Assembly: GCA_963696665.1 (NCBI GenBank)
Contig: CAVOLE010000041.1
Location: 72,710 to 136,709 of the forward strand
DNA length: 64,000 bases
Source: Roseiarcus sp963696665
GTDB lineage: Bacteria > Pseudomonadota > Alphaproteobacteria > Rhizobiales > Beijerinckiaceae
Reading direction: 5' to 3'
Below, in pieces: positions 44,581-54,455 of the stretch. The position numbers and the translations under genes were made by a program. Numbering within the stretch: position 1 is the first letter of the stretch; the number at the start of each line of letters is the position of its first letter. The notes under the pieces are model-generated. The model was not told the DNA's origin. It ran no database searches and was given only the letters and a program-made list of their open reading frames with translations.

Positions 44581-45714
44581 GCGGCGCTCCGAGCCCGATC
44601 GCGGAGGCGGCCGAAGGTCCAGTGAGCCGCGCAGGCGCCTTCGGAGGAGACCATGCAGGAGCCCATGGGGGTGTCGGGCGTGCAGACCGTGCCGAAGAGC
44701 TTGCATTCCGTCGGCGTCTTGACGCCGCGCAGGACGGCCCCGCATTCGCAGGCTGGATTGTCGTGGCCGACGATCTCCTCGAGATCGAAACGCCGCTCGG
44801 CGTCAAAGGCGCCATAAGCCTCGTTCAGGCGCAAGCCCCTATAGGGGACGGCGCCGAGGCCGCGCCATTCGAAACTCTCCCGCGGCTCGAAAACCTCGGC
44901 GATCTCGGCTTGCGCTATCGAGTTGCCCTCGCGCGTCACGGCGCGAACGTACTGATTTTCCACTTCCTGACGACCCTCGTTGACCTGGCGCACGAGCATT
45001 AGGATTGCTTGCATCACGTCAAGCGGTTCGAAGCCGGTCACCACCGCTGGCTTGCCGAACTCGTTGGCGAAAACATCATACGGATGCGTGCCGATGACGG
45101 CGCTGACATGCGACGGGCCGATGAAGCCGTCGATGCGCGCGACGCCGAGTGCGCGGTGTCAGGACTCTCGAGAATGCTTCAAATCGCCGACGGGGTGAGG
45201 ACATGATTGCAGAACACGCTGAAATTCTTGAGCTTTTTTGTCGCCGCAAGCCGGACGGCAAGTGCAGTCGGCGGCGTTGTGGTCTCGAAGCCGATGGCGA
45301 AGAACACCACTTCGCGCGAAGACTCGGCCTCCGCGATGCGGATCGCGTTGAGGGTGGAATGGACCATGCGGATGTCGGCGCCGGCCGCCTTGGTCTTGAG
45401 GAGGGACGCTTCCTCCGAGCCGGGCACGCGCATGAGGTCGCCATAAGTGCAGAGCGTCACCTCCGGGCGCTGGGCGAGCCGGATCGCCACGTCGATGCGT
45501 CCGACCGGAAGCACGCAGACTGGGCATCCAGGCCCGTGGATCATGCGCACACTGGGAGGAAGCAGGTCGACGATACCGAAGCGCGAGATCGTATGGGTAT
45601 GGCCCCCGCAGAACTCCATGAAGCGGTAGCCGCTTTCGCGCTTCGCCTCCCGCGCGATCTCGGCGGCGAAGACATGAGCTAGGCGGCCGTCGCGATATTC
45701 CTCATGTACTTCAT
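44577..45714 (-). pseudogene. hypD: [NiFe]-hydrogenase maturation protein HypD, frame broken
   Basis: HypD carries the [4Fe-4S] scaffold on which Fe(CN)2CO is built with HypC. Visible: FMEFCGGHTHTISRFG, MIHGPGCPVCVLPVGRID, FAIGFETTTPPTALAV, then in other frames IDGFIGPSHVSAVIGTH, VVTGFEPLDVMQAILMLVRQ and the C-terminal cysteines ACECGAV, GTVCTPDTPMGSCMV. Lesions: one base seems missing at the start (near 45707), a TGA stands in frame near 45180 and a shift follows near 45130. The start inferred is ATG 45714 (ATG AAG TAC ...), which after adding one base reads MKYIEEYRDG. Length about 380, normal. Confidence 0.82.
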
Positions 45715-45958
45715 CGCGAATCTCCTCGATGCGTGATGGTGTGATGACGCCGCCTTCGCGCATCAGCGCGAGCGTACGCTTCGCTTCATCCGGATCGATG
45801 CGGGCGAGCGCGTAGCCGACATGGACGATGACGTAGTCGCCAACGGCGACGTCATCGAGAAGCGCGATCGGCACTTCGATGGAGACGCCGCTCAGCGTCA
45901 CCCGCGCCATCTTGTCGGGCAGGATCGAGTTCAGGCGCACTGGAATGGCGAGGCACAT
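45706..45958 (-). CDS. hypC: [NiFe]-hydrogenase maturation chaperone HypC
   Basis: MCLAIPVRLNSIL at the start provides the essential N-terminal cysteine; the body (VSIEVPIALLDDVAVGDYVI, HVGYALARIDPDEAKRTLAL) is canonical HypC. As written the frame runs on into HypD without a stop, giving an apparent HypC-HypD fusion. Adding a single T at about 45707 creates both a TGA for HypC and the ATT codon of HypD's MKYIEEYRDG start, so I read two overlapping genes and a one-base loss. HypC of about 84 residues is of usual length. It escorts the iron centre from HypD to HoxH. Confidence 0.87.
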
Positions 45959-48251
45959 TCGATATCCTTTCCTTCTGCGATGCCGACGTTCGCCGCAAGC
46001 CTCAGCCGCGCAAGGTTCGCCTGGCCGAGCGAGAGACCCCGTCATTGGCGGGGACGGCGCGGGGCAGCAGAGGGACAAGCCCACGCCGCCTGAGCGCTTC
46101 GGCGAGACCGTCCGTCAACACGCGGTTCATGAAACAACCGCGGCCGAACGCGACCTGAGTGAGCTTGAGCCGCGATCCGGCTCTCACGGTCCAGGCGGCC
46201 AGGCCTTCGATAAGCGCGCCGTGGAGCATCTCCGCGCCGAAACGGGGATCGCCTCGCATGGATAAAAGCGAATCCATCAGCGGTCGGAAATCTAACGTGT
46301 CTCCAGCAAGCCTGTAGCCCTCAGGAATCGAACGCGGAACGCTTACCAGCGCTTCTAACTCCATCGCCGCCTGTCCTTCGTATCCCTGATGGGCGCGCAG
46401 GCCGAGCAGGGCAGCGGCGGCGTCGAAAAGACGGGGCCCATGCTGGAAGTCGTCGGAGCGGCGTACGATCCGCGGAGAGCCGCGGCGAGGCGGCCGGCGA
46501 CCGGGACGTCAGGAAAATAGCGGGCGGTGTCAACGATTCGTCCGAGCGCTGCGAGAGCGGCGACGCCCATGCGCCAAGGTTCACGGGCCGCCTTGTCGCC
46601 CCCGGGCAGCGCGAGCGGCAGGAGGCTCCCGAGCCGGCGCCACCGGCCGCCGTCGAGAAGCATCAGCTCTCCGCCCCAGGCTTCGCCGTCGTCCCCGAGG
46701 CCGTGGCCGTCGAGCGCAAGGCCGAGGAGTGGACCGAAAGCTTGGTGTTCCGCAGCGACCGCGGCGATGTAAACGGCGTGGTGCTGCAGGGCGATTATCG
46801 GAAGGCCTCTTGTCTCGGCGTACCGAGTCGAATGGAAATCCGGATGGAGGTCGCAGGCGACTGCCTCCGGTTCAATGTTCAGAATGTCGAGGAGATGGCG
46901 CGCCGCCTCTTCGTGGAAACGGATCGTCTCGGAATTGTCGAGGTCGCCGATGTGCTGCGACATGAACGCTTCGCGCCCGCGCGTGACCGTCACCGTCGCT
47001 TTCAGATGCGCGCCGACGGCGAGCACCGCGGGACCGTCTTCGCCGAGGTCGATCGGCTCAGGCGCAAAGCCGCGCGAGCGGCGAAAATAGGCGGGCGCGC
47101 CGTCGATCATCGCCATGACGGAATTGTCGGCGCGCGCCACGATCGGCCGGTCGTGGGTAATGATGAGGTCGGCGATCCCGATGAGGCGGCGCTGCGCCTC
47201 ATCGTTTTCGACGACGAGCGGCTTGCCGCCAGGATTGGCCGAAGTGAAGACAAGCGGGCTGGGCCCGCCATCGCCAGGCCGGGTCTGCCGGCGATCCAGC
47301 GAGCGCGTGGAAGAGAAGATGATGAACCAACGCGTAGGGAAGCATCGCGCCGATGCGCGTGAGCCGCGGCGCGACCGACGGCGCGAGCCCCGGGCGGCGG
47401 CGCATCAGCACGATCGGCCGATCAACTCCGGACAAAACGGCGCGCTCGGCGCCGGTTGGCGCGGCGATCCGGTCGATCGACGCCTCGTTCGCGACCATCA
47501 ACGCAAAGGGCTTCTCCTCGCGCGCCTTACGCCGCCTGAGCTCGGCAACGGCGCCTTCGTTGAAGGCGTCGCAGATCAAGTGGAATCCGCCGATTCCCTT
47601 CAAAGCGACGATACGGCCCTCCTTCAGGGCCGCGGCGACATCGGCGATCGGATGGCTGAAGCGCGGCCCGCAGGCGGGGCAAGCGGTGGCCTCGGCGTGG
47701 AAACGACGGCCCGCGATGTCGCTGTAGTCTCCTGCGCACGCTTCGCAAAGCGGAAAAGCGGCCATCGAGGTCTGCGCCCGATCGTATGGCAGGCGGCGCG
47801 TGATCGTGGAGCGCGGACCGCAATGGGTGCAGGTGACGAACGGATAGAGATGAAACCGGCCCGCCCAATCGAAGAGGTCGTCGAGGCAGGCGTCGCAGGT
47901 TTCGGCGTCGGGAACGATGCGAGTCCGCAGGGCGCCGGAAACGCTTCCGCGGATCTCGAAGCCTTGGCCGCCTTCGACCGGCAGCGCCGACAGATCGATC
48001 CCGTCGATGCGGGCAAGCGATGGACGTTCGCGCTTAAGGTCTTCGATGAAAGCGTCGGTCGTCGTCCCTTCGACCTCAATCAGGACGCCGTCGCCGTCGT
48101 TCAGCACGAAACCAGCCAAAGTGTGGCGCGCGGCGAGTCGATAGACGAACGGGCGGAAGCCGACACCCTGCACGGCGTCCTTGACACGGACCTGGAGCCT
48201 TTGCGGCGACTTGAGCCGCCCCTCCTGCGGAAGCGCCTCAGCCAGTCGCAT
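45931..48251 (-). pseudogene. hypF: [NiFe]-hydrogenase maturation carbamoyltransferase HypF, frame broken
   Basis: About 773 residues if read through. Order: acylphosphatase domain (VQGVGFRPFVYRLA, residues 20-33), two zinc fingers (CDACLDDLF, CTHCGPR, CEACAGD, CPACGPRF), a YrdC-like domain (GGFHLICDAFNEGAVAEL), and the Kae1-like carbamoyltransferase (ALQHHAVYIAAVAAEH, TQVAFGRGCFMNRVL). Shifts appear near 47285, 46436 and 46040; after the last one the true end (SLGQANLARLRLA) overlaps hypC. In the last domain the usual SGG before FxNR reads GRG. HypF turns carbamoyl phosphate into the carbamoyl group loaded on HypE. Confidence 0.85.
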
Positions 48252-49136
48252 GGTCCGGAATCCGGCCGGGCGCTGTCGAGGCCCGCCTCCTGATCCAGTC
48301 GCGGAACGCGGGCAGGCCTTCGCCCGTGCGAGCCGAGACGGTGAATCTCGATCTTGTGATTCACTTGTCGCGCATAATCGATACAGCTTTGCAGATCGAA
48401 ATCGAGATGCGGCAGCAGGTCCGCCTTGTTGAGGAGCATCAGATCGGCCGCGGCGAACATGTCGGGATATTTGAGCGGTTTGTCTTCGCCCTCCGTCACT
48501 GACAGCACGACTACCTTATGCGCCTTGCCCAGATCAAAAGCGGCCGGGCAGACGAGGTTTCCGACATTCTCGATGAACAGCAAGTCGCCCGCCTGGAGCG
48601 GAAGCCGGTCGAGCGCGTGGGCGACCATATGCGCGTCGAGATGGCAGCCCTTGCCGGTATTGATCTGGACCGCTAGCGCGCCAGTCGCACAGATTCGCTC
48701 AGCATCATTGGAAGTCTGCTGGTCGCCTTCAATGACGGCGATGTTGAAGTAAGAAAAGACATAAGACATAAGAATAAGACATAAGACATAAGACATAAGA
48801 CATAAGATCGGTGATCGCGCGCACAAGCAGCGACGTTTTGCCCGAGCCGGGGCTTGAAACGAAATTGAGCGCAAACTGGCCAGCGGCGAGCAGACGCGTC
48901 CTGTTGATCTGCGCATAGGCCTCGTTCTTCGACAGGATGTCCCGCTCGACACGGATGACGCGATCCGGGCTCGCGCCCGTCAGAGAAACAGCGGCCTCGG
49001 CGTCAAAATGAATCACGCCGTCATCGCTGTGCCAATGATCGGAGTGAAGCTCATCGCCCTGGTGATGGTGATGATGATGATCGGAATGCCGGCGTTGGGC
49101 CGTCGTCGCGCTGCAGCCACAGATCGCGCACATCAC
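48238..49136 (-). pseudogene. hypB: Hydrogenase nickel-insertion GTPase HypB, interrupted by a heptanucleotide repeat
   Basis: The N-terminus has CAICGCS and a histidine-rich stretch (SDHHHHHHQGDELHSDHWHS) for nickel binding. The G domain starts with FVSSPGSGKTSLLVRAITDL, then the 48-base repeat array (48758-48805), then FNIAVIEGDQQTSNDAERI, INTGKGCHLDA, FIENVGNLVCPAAFDLG and NKADLLPHLDFD. The array puts the two halves in different frames. A second one-base shift near 48345 hides the usual ending (FTVSARTGEGLPAFRDWI). About 299 codons. It overlaps hypA (ATGA) and hypF. HypB with HypA inserts Ni into the large subunit. Confidence 0.87.
48758..48805. repeat. Heptanucleotide tandem repeat (GACATAA)n inside hypB
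   Basis: Two copies of GACATAA, one shortened unit GAATAA and four further copies make 48 bases (plus strand). On the coding strand the unit is TTATGTC, and three units encode MSYVLCL. It sits between the P-loop helix and the next strand of the HypB GTPase domain. The flanking halves are in frame only when array length plus one is divisible by three, for instance with 2, 5 or 8 pure copies; 48 bases leave hypB out of frame. This is the arrangement expected of a slippage-prone, phase-variable repeat. Confidence 0.9.
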
Positions 49137-49473
49137 TGCACCTCAAGTTCGGTGAGACGCAGCTCATCGCCTGCTGTCATTTCCACATGGGACAGCCCGC
49201 AAGCTGGACAGAGATCATAACGCTGCGCAATGGCGACCAAGGCGCCGCATCGGCTGCACCAGCCTTCGCCGGGCGCCTCTTCCACGTCGAGGCGCGCGCC
49301 TTCCGCCACCGTGCCGCGCGCGACCGCGTCAAAGCAGAACAGTAAAACAGCCGGCTCGACATGGCTCAGAGCTCCGATCTTCACGCCGATGCGCCTCACC
49401 TTCCGAAGCCTTCTTTACGAGCATCGTCCTCGATCAGGTCTATCAGACCTTCGGCGATCGACGTCTCGTGCAT
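49133..49473 (-). CDS. hypA: Hydrogenase nickel chaperone HypA (one frameshift)
   Basis: ATG 49473 gives MHETSIAEGLIDLIEDDA with the nickel-ligand histidine at residue 2. Near 49402 the frame shifts and the rest follows: VKIGALSHVEPAVLLFCFD, then the zinc finger WCSRCGALV...CPACGLSH and the end DELRLTELEVQ. About 113 residues, normal. The stop overlaps the hypB ATG by 4 bases. HypA receives Ni with HypB and delivers it to HoxH. Confidence 0.88.
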
Positions 49474-49878
49474 GGACCTTACCACCGCATCTCACACCTA
49501 GCCGCGTCTTCAGGGTCTGGATGACGACCGCCGGGTCGGCGGGCTTGAGGAACACGCCGGAGACGCCGAGCTCGTGCAATCCGACAGATCCAATCAGAGC
49601 ATCAGCGGCGCTGCTGACAACGTAAACCGGCGTCCGACTGCCGACCTCTTTGAGCTTCATGGCGATGGCGCCGACGGCGTCGACGGTCTCCATCAGCAAG
49701 TCGGCCAGGATCGCGTCTGGTCGGATGCGGACGACGGTCCGCTCGCCCTCCCGTCCGTTCGCCGCCTCGCCGACGCTGAAGCCGCTGCTTCCAGCGCATT
49801 GCGCAGCGCAGCCCGCGCATGTGGATCGGAATCGACTAGGAGGATGGTCTTTCGCTTGCTTCGCAGACCGATATTCAT
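49415..49878 (-). CDS. Single-domain response regulator (one frameshift)
   Basis: From ATG 49878: TILLVDSDPHARAALRNALE (the acidic pair), then after a shift near 49790 RPDAILADLLMETVDAVG (phospho-acceptor Asp), PVYVVSSAADAL (Ser) and VSGVFLKPADPAVV (Lys). This is a complete receiver domain of about 125 residues without output domain. It overlaps the protease gene (ATGA) and, as written, runs some 59 bases into hypA, so its true end is uncertain. A receiver embedded between structural and maturation genes suggests that the hydrogenase locus is linked to a histidine kinase encoded elsewhere. Confidence 0.75.
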
Positions 49879-50384
49879 CGCAGCGCCTTCAAAGAATGAC
49901 TGATCCGTCGGCGCAGCAGCGCCGCGGCAAGCGCGAGATTGCTGCGAGCCCGGTCAGAAAGGCCCTCCAGAAACTCAAATTGATAGCCTCTGATGCCCAG
50001 GAGGTAGGCCTCCAGGGACTTCCCAAATTGCTGCTTAGCGATAGCCAGCAAGGCCTCAGGCCGTAGCAGATGACTTGTAAACGCGAAGTCGAGCGCCGCC
50101 GACAGGCGACGGACAGCTCAAGGCGCGTCGCCCTCGCAAGAGGCGTCGACGAACCAGACAACGTCATGAGCGGCGACCTCCACCGCGTCCTCGATAGCGA
50201 GCTGGTAGTTGTCGAGTGCCGAGACATTCGGCCAGCCGAGACCGTCGATTGCGAAGGCGGCGGCTGGCCCCAGTCCATCGTCCTGACGGCCGGGATTGCC
50301 ATAGCCGATCACCAAAATGCGCGGAACGCGGGTCGCCAGACTTCGCGCCACAACCGGCGCGTCGACGAGCGCGGCTCCAGTCAT
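49875..50384 (-). pseudogene. hoxW: [NiFe]-hydrogenase maturation endopeptidase (HoxW-like), in-frame stop
   Basis: ATG 50384 overlaps the hoxH stop by ATGA. LVIGYGNPGRQDDGLGP and VWFVDASCEGDAP give the metal-binding acidic residues of the HyaD/HybD/HoxW protease family. A TGA stands at 50118-50120; the same frame then continues with AALDFAFTSHLLRPEALLA and LLGIRGYQFEFLEGLSD, ending in ATGA overlap with the response regulator. The protein read through has 169 residues, as usual. It removes the C-terminal extension of HoxH after the conserved His once Ni is in place. Confidence 0.8.
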
Positions 50385-51835
50385 TCTTTGGTCCTCATGG
50401 CGATAGGTACGCCATCAGCATCCTCAAGCGCGACAATGAGAGGCATCTGGCCCAAGGCGTGTGTTGCGCAGGACAGGCAAGGGTCAAAAGCACGAATCGC
50501 GACCTCGATATGGTTGAGCAATCCTTCCGTAATCTCGCGGCCAGAAAGATCGCTGATCGCCACCGGTTTCACCGCGCGATTTATAGCTTCGTTGTTGTTG
50601 GTCGTAGACACGATCAGATTGGCGCCGGTCACTTGGTCGTTCTCGTCGATCGTGTAGTGGTGGATGAGCGTGCCGCGCGGGGCCTCGAGGCAGGCTATTC
50701 CTTCGCCGCGCCGTTCGCCGGACGCGGGCCATCAGGTCCGACCCCTGCAAGTCGCCGTCGAACAGAAGCTCCTTGATCTTCTCGGCGCAGTGAATGAGGC
50801 AAATCAAACGCGCCCAATGATAGGCGAGCGTCGCCTGAACGGGCGCGCCGCCGTTCTCGACGATGAACTCCCGCCGCGCGGCCTCGGCGAGCGGCGTATC
50901 GATTGAAGCGCAGCAATTGATCTGGGCCAGCGGGCCAACCCGGTACCACCCGTGCTCCCGTCCGAGCGAGCGGATGTGTGGGAACTTGAGGTAGCTCCGA
51001 GGGCGAACTTCCTCGATGAGATAGTCGCGATGCCGAGTTGGGCTCACGCGCTCAAAGATGGATTCGCCTACAGAATCGATTGCGCGCAGCTCACCGTCAT
51101 AGAGGTCCATCCGCCCGTCCGCCCGACAAGGCTGATGAAATTCGATCTGTAGCTCGCAAAATCACGATGGAGCGCCTGGTTTTCTTCCACAAAGGTCCTG
51201 TGGCGCCGCAGCGCCGCGCAGCACCAGTCGACGATCTGATCGACCTCCTTGCGCAGAGCGTCGCGATCCTCGATCGAGAGATTCTGGTTGACCCCGCCCG
51301 GGATTGCGCTCGTCGAATGGATCTTGCGGCCGCCCGTCGGCTTAATGATTTCTTGCCCGAACTTCTTGCGGATGAAGATTGCCCATTTTCCAATCTCGGG
51401 AAAGCGGTTCAGCACCGCAATAATGTTGCGCTGCTCCGGCGGCGGCATCGAAGCCGAACAAAGGATCGGGCGAAGCGAGATGGAAAATGTGCAGCGCGTT
51501 CGACTGTCACACCTGTCTTTAGTGCATGAGCCGCCGCATCTTCTCGGCTGTCGGCGTCAACCGTTCCACGCCAATCGCCATGTCCATGGCTTTGGCGGCC
51601 GCGAGGTGATGACTTACCGGGCAGATGCCGCAGAGCCGCTGGATGATGAGGGGGACTTCCCAGTACATCCGTCCACGGATGAAGCGCTCGAAGCCCCGGA
51701 ACTCGACAACGTGGAAGCGCGCGTCTTCCACCTCTCCGGCCTGATCGAGCCGGATCGTGACCTGCCATGACCCTCCACCCGCGTGACCGGATCGATCACG
51801 ATCTTGCGCGAGGCTGGGCTCGACTGAACGCTCAT
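50381..51835 (-). pseudogene. hoxH: NAD-reducing hydrogenase large subunit HoxH, frame broken
   Basis: About 485 codons from ATG 51835. N-terminus IVIDPVTRVEGHG; L1 metal motif RLCGICPVSHH; middle part GQEIIKPTGGRKIHSTSAIP and HRDYLIEEVRPRSYLKFPHI; L2 motif DPCLSCATHALGQ with a 25-residue extension to be cleaved by the protease. Apparent one-base shifts near 51760, 51500, 51115 and 50730 split it into five pieces, yet each piece is well conserved and all four Ni-Fe cysteines are encoded. HoxH with HoxY forms the H2-activating half of the soluble bidirectional enzyme. Confidence 0.87.
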
Positions 51836-51870
51836 CGTGGCGTATCTCCAAAGACGACCGGTTGGCCGTC

Positions 51871-52412
51871 TCACTCGTATTTGAACAATCGATAGGGAAG
51901 CTCGGGCTCACGGCCAGTGAGCAACGCTCTCAACGCCGCCCAGATCGTATCGGCAGAGGGCGGACAGCCGGGCAGGAAATAATCGATCTTGACGAACTCG
52001 TGCGACGGATAGACCCGGTCGAGCAAGAGCGGCAAATCTTCGTCGTTGGGAATGAGGCCGCCGTTCTCGACCGTTGGACCTTTGAGGTAAGCTTCCTCCA
52101 GGCACTCGCGCAGGCCGACGAGGTTGCGCATGGCGGGGATGCCGCCGGTGATCGCGCAGGCGCCGACCGAGACCAGAATGCGGCAATGCTCGCGAAAGTC
52201 TCTGAGCACATGCACATTGTGCTCATTGGCGCAACCACCTTCGACGAGGCCGACATCGACCATGCCGTCGAATTGCTTCTTGTCGTCGAGCGGCGACTTA
52301 TCGAGATCGACAACCTCGACCAGTTCGACAATCCGCTCGTCGATGTCGAGAAAGGACATGTGGCACCCGAAGCAGCTGGCAAGCGAGCAGGTTGCTAATT
52401 TTGGCTTCGCAT
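51871..52412 (-). CDS. hoxY: NAD-reducing hydrogenase small subunit HoxY (start codon shifted)
   Basis: About 181 residues. The N-terminal TCSLASCFGCHMSFLDID gives the proximal [4Fe-4S] ligands CxxC as in HoxY; further cysteines stand in VEGGCANEH, VSVGACAITGG and FLPGCPPSADTIW. ATG 52412 has AGGAGG upstream but is one base out of frame with the body; ATGCGAAG is probably ATGGCGAAG with one G lost. Without correction only an internal ATG at 52359 is in frame and would lose the cluster ligands. HoxY passes electrons from HoxH to the diaphorase HoxFU. Confidence 0.85.
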
Positions 52413-52457
52413 ATTGACGCCTCCTTGCCTCTGCTCACGATGAGGCTCGCCCTTCGA

Positions 52458-53175
52458 TCATGTTTTTCTGCCTGCTCGCTTCGCCCCCACGTCGCTGCCG
52501 ATCGGCGCCTCGTCATAAGTCCGCTCGCCGTATGGCGTGCGATAACTTGTGCGCTTCACCACTATGCAGCCGACAGGACAAACATGCACCGCCTTGTCGA
52601 CCGCGGCGATGGTCGTCTCGTCGAGATGCTTGGCGTCAATGTTCAGACGAACGTGAATCCCGTGGCCCTCGAAGCCGAAGACGGACTTTCCATCGACCGT
52701 GCGCGACGCGCGGATGCAGCGCGAGCAGAGAGCGCAGCGGTTGCGATCAATGAAGATGTCGGGATGCGCGCGTCGAGCTCGCGCTGCGGCCATTGGTAAG
52801 GCAACGTCGGACCTGTCATACCCAACAGGTAGCCAAGGGCCTGAAGCTCACACTCGCCGCTCTTCTCACAGGAGAGACAGAAATGGTTCCCCTCGACGAA
52901 TAGCATCTCGATGAGGACCCTGCGGTCCGCATTGAGTTCGCGTGTGTCGCTCTCGACGACCATGCCTTGCGCGGCCGGCGTGTGCAACTGCTGCCCGGGC
53001 GGCCATTGATCTTGCAGGTGCAGACCCTGCAATGTCCGGCAGACTCCAGATCGGGATGATAGCAAAGCCGCGGGATATAGACGCCGGCGGCGTCACACGC
53101 CTGGATGATGGCCTGGCCCCGCATGGCCTCAATTTGGACCCCATCAATCGTGAAGGTGAACTTGGCCTCGCTCAT
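52458..53175 (-). pseudogene. hoxU: NAD-reducing hydrogenase diaphorase subunit HoxU, frame broken
   Basis: About 239 residues from ATG 53175, overlapping the hoxF stop by ATGA. FTIDGVQIEAMRGQAII, then the [2Fe-2S] cysteines (IPRLCYHPDLESAGHCRVCTC), the HxxxCxxC segment (HFCLSCEKSGECELQ) and a ferredoxin-like CALCSRCIR...CPVGCIVV. The order matches HoxU/NuoG N-termini. Shifts appear near 53010 and 52760. HoxU carries several Fe-S clusters that connect HoxY to the FMN site of HoxF. Confidence 0.85.
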
Positions 53176-54351
53176 GGCGATTCTCGGTCGCTTGTGGGTT
53201 CGCGCCCTTGAACCTCGATCGCCACGGCGAGCGCGCGATGAAGCGTGACAGCCGGCAGGAACAACTCGGGTTGAAGTCGCGCCTCGTAGGCTTGCGGGAA
53301 ATTGCGCGTGGTCGAGAGGATCGGGTTGGGCGCCGTCTGGCCAAGGCCGCAGCGGCTCGTCCTGACCACGGTGTTGGCCAGCGACTCGATTGCCGCGATG
53401 TCGGCAAGCGTGGCGCGATTGCCGAGAACCTTTTCCATGCTCTGCTTGAGAAGGGTAGTCCAACTCGGCATGGCGTGCACCAGCTGCAGGACTCCTCGAC
53501 GAAGAACTCGGCGAATTGCGTCGCGACGTCGAGAACGTCTCGTCCGGCGCCAAACACCATGACCGAGCCGCCGGTCGATAGATCCTCGTAGGCGATAGCG
53601 CGCCCGAAATCCTTGGGGGCAAGGCATTGCCCCGAAGGTCCGCCCATCTGAACGAAGGCCGCGTCCGGCGCGCCGACCAGATCGAGGAATTCATTGAGGG
53701 TGGTCCCAAAGGGAACCTCGTAAACTCCCGGTTGTCGGCAGTCGCCCGAGACGCTGAGGAGTTTCGTTCCCGTCGACTCGCGTGTGCCGAAACCTGCGAA
53801 CCATTCGGGCCCCTTCTCCATGATACGCGTGACGCATGCGAAGCTTTCGACATTGTCGACAGCCGTCGGCTGCTGCAGATAACACCGTTCGGTCGGGAAG
53901 GGAGGACGATCTCGCGGAGCGCCGCGCTTGCCTTCGAGCGAGTCGGTGAGCGCCAATTCCTCGCCGCAGATATAGGCGCCGGCGCCAAGCTGGACGCGGA
54001 TGTCGAAATCGAACCCCGCCTTTCCGCAGACATCCTTGCCAAGCAGGCCGAGACGGCGGCGTTCCTGAAGCACGCTCTGCAGCTCATCCCAAAGATAGGC
54101 GTACTCGCCGCGCAGATAGACGAGCCCGTGCTTCGCCCCCAGCGCATAGCCCGCGATCGTCATGCCGTCGAAGACGACATTGGGAATTTGCGTCAGCAGC
54201 ACACGATCCTTGAACGTGCTGGGCTCGCCTTCGTCGGCGTTGCACACGACGTGATGGGCTTCGCTCACCGATTGCCGGCAGAGCCTCCATTTCAAACTGG
54301 TCGGGAAGCCGGCTCCGCCGCGGCCGCGAAGCTTGGCTTGAGCCACCAGTT
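53172..54351 (-). pseudogene. hoxF: NAD-reducing hydrogenase subunit HoxF, C-terminal part (cut by IS)
   Basis: The reading begins in LVAQAKLRGRGGAGFPTSLK directly at the IS border and contains the NADH/FMN site: CNADEGEPSTFKDRVLL, LGAGAYICGEELALTDSLEG and SVSGDCRQPGVYEVP. The [4Fe-4S] motif EESCSWCTPCRVG is followed near 53462 by a one-base shift into TTLLKQSMEKVLG and TSRCGLGQTAPNPI. With the N-terminal part at 55860-56531 it gives about 617 residues, the normal length of HoxF. Joining both sides across the IS restores PEDVIELVAQAKLRG, so the gene was whole before insertion. Confidence 0.9.
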
Positions 54352-54358
54352 AGACGTC

Positions 54359-54366
54359 ATGTTCGC
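54359..54366 (+). repeat. Left subterminal inverted repeat of the IS
   Basis: ATGTTCGC, perfect complement of GCGAACAT at 55843-55850 near the right end. Confidence 0.75.
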
Positions 54367-54455
54367 GGGGTGAGCCGGTGGGCCGCCCTTTCGTGCAGGT
54401 AGAACGAGGGTTGCTCGGGCGGACCGAGCCGAGCCTCATGCACGGAGGGCGAACC

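Noticed and set aside
45179..46084. HypC-HypD fusion protein
   Set aside because: One added base restores both a HypC stop and the standard HypD start, so two overlapping genes are far more likely.
50118..50120. Selenocysteine at the TGA in the maturation protease
   Set aside because: The family has no selenocysteine at this place, no adjacent SECIS-like hairpin is evident and nearby genes carry many simple lesions.
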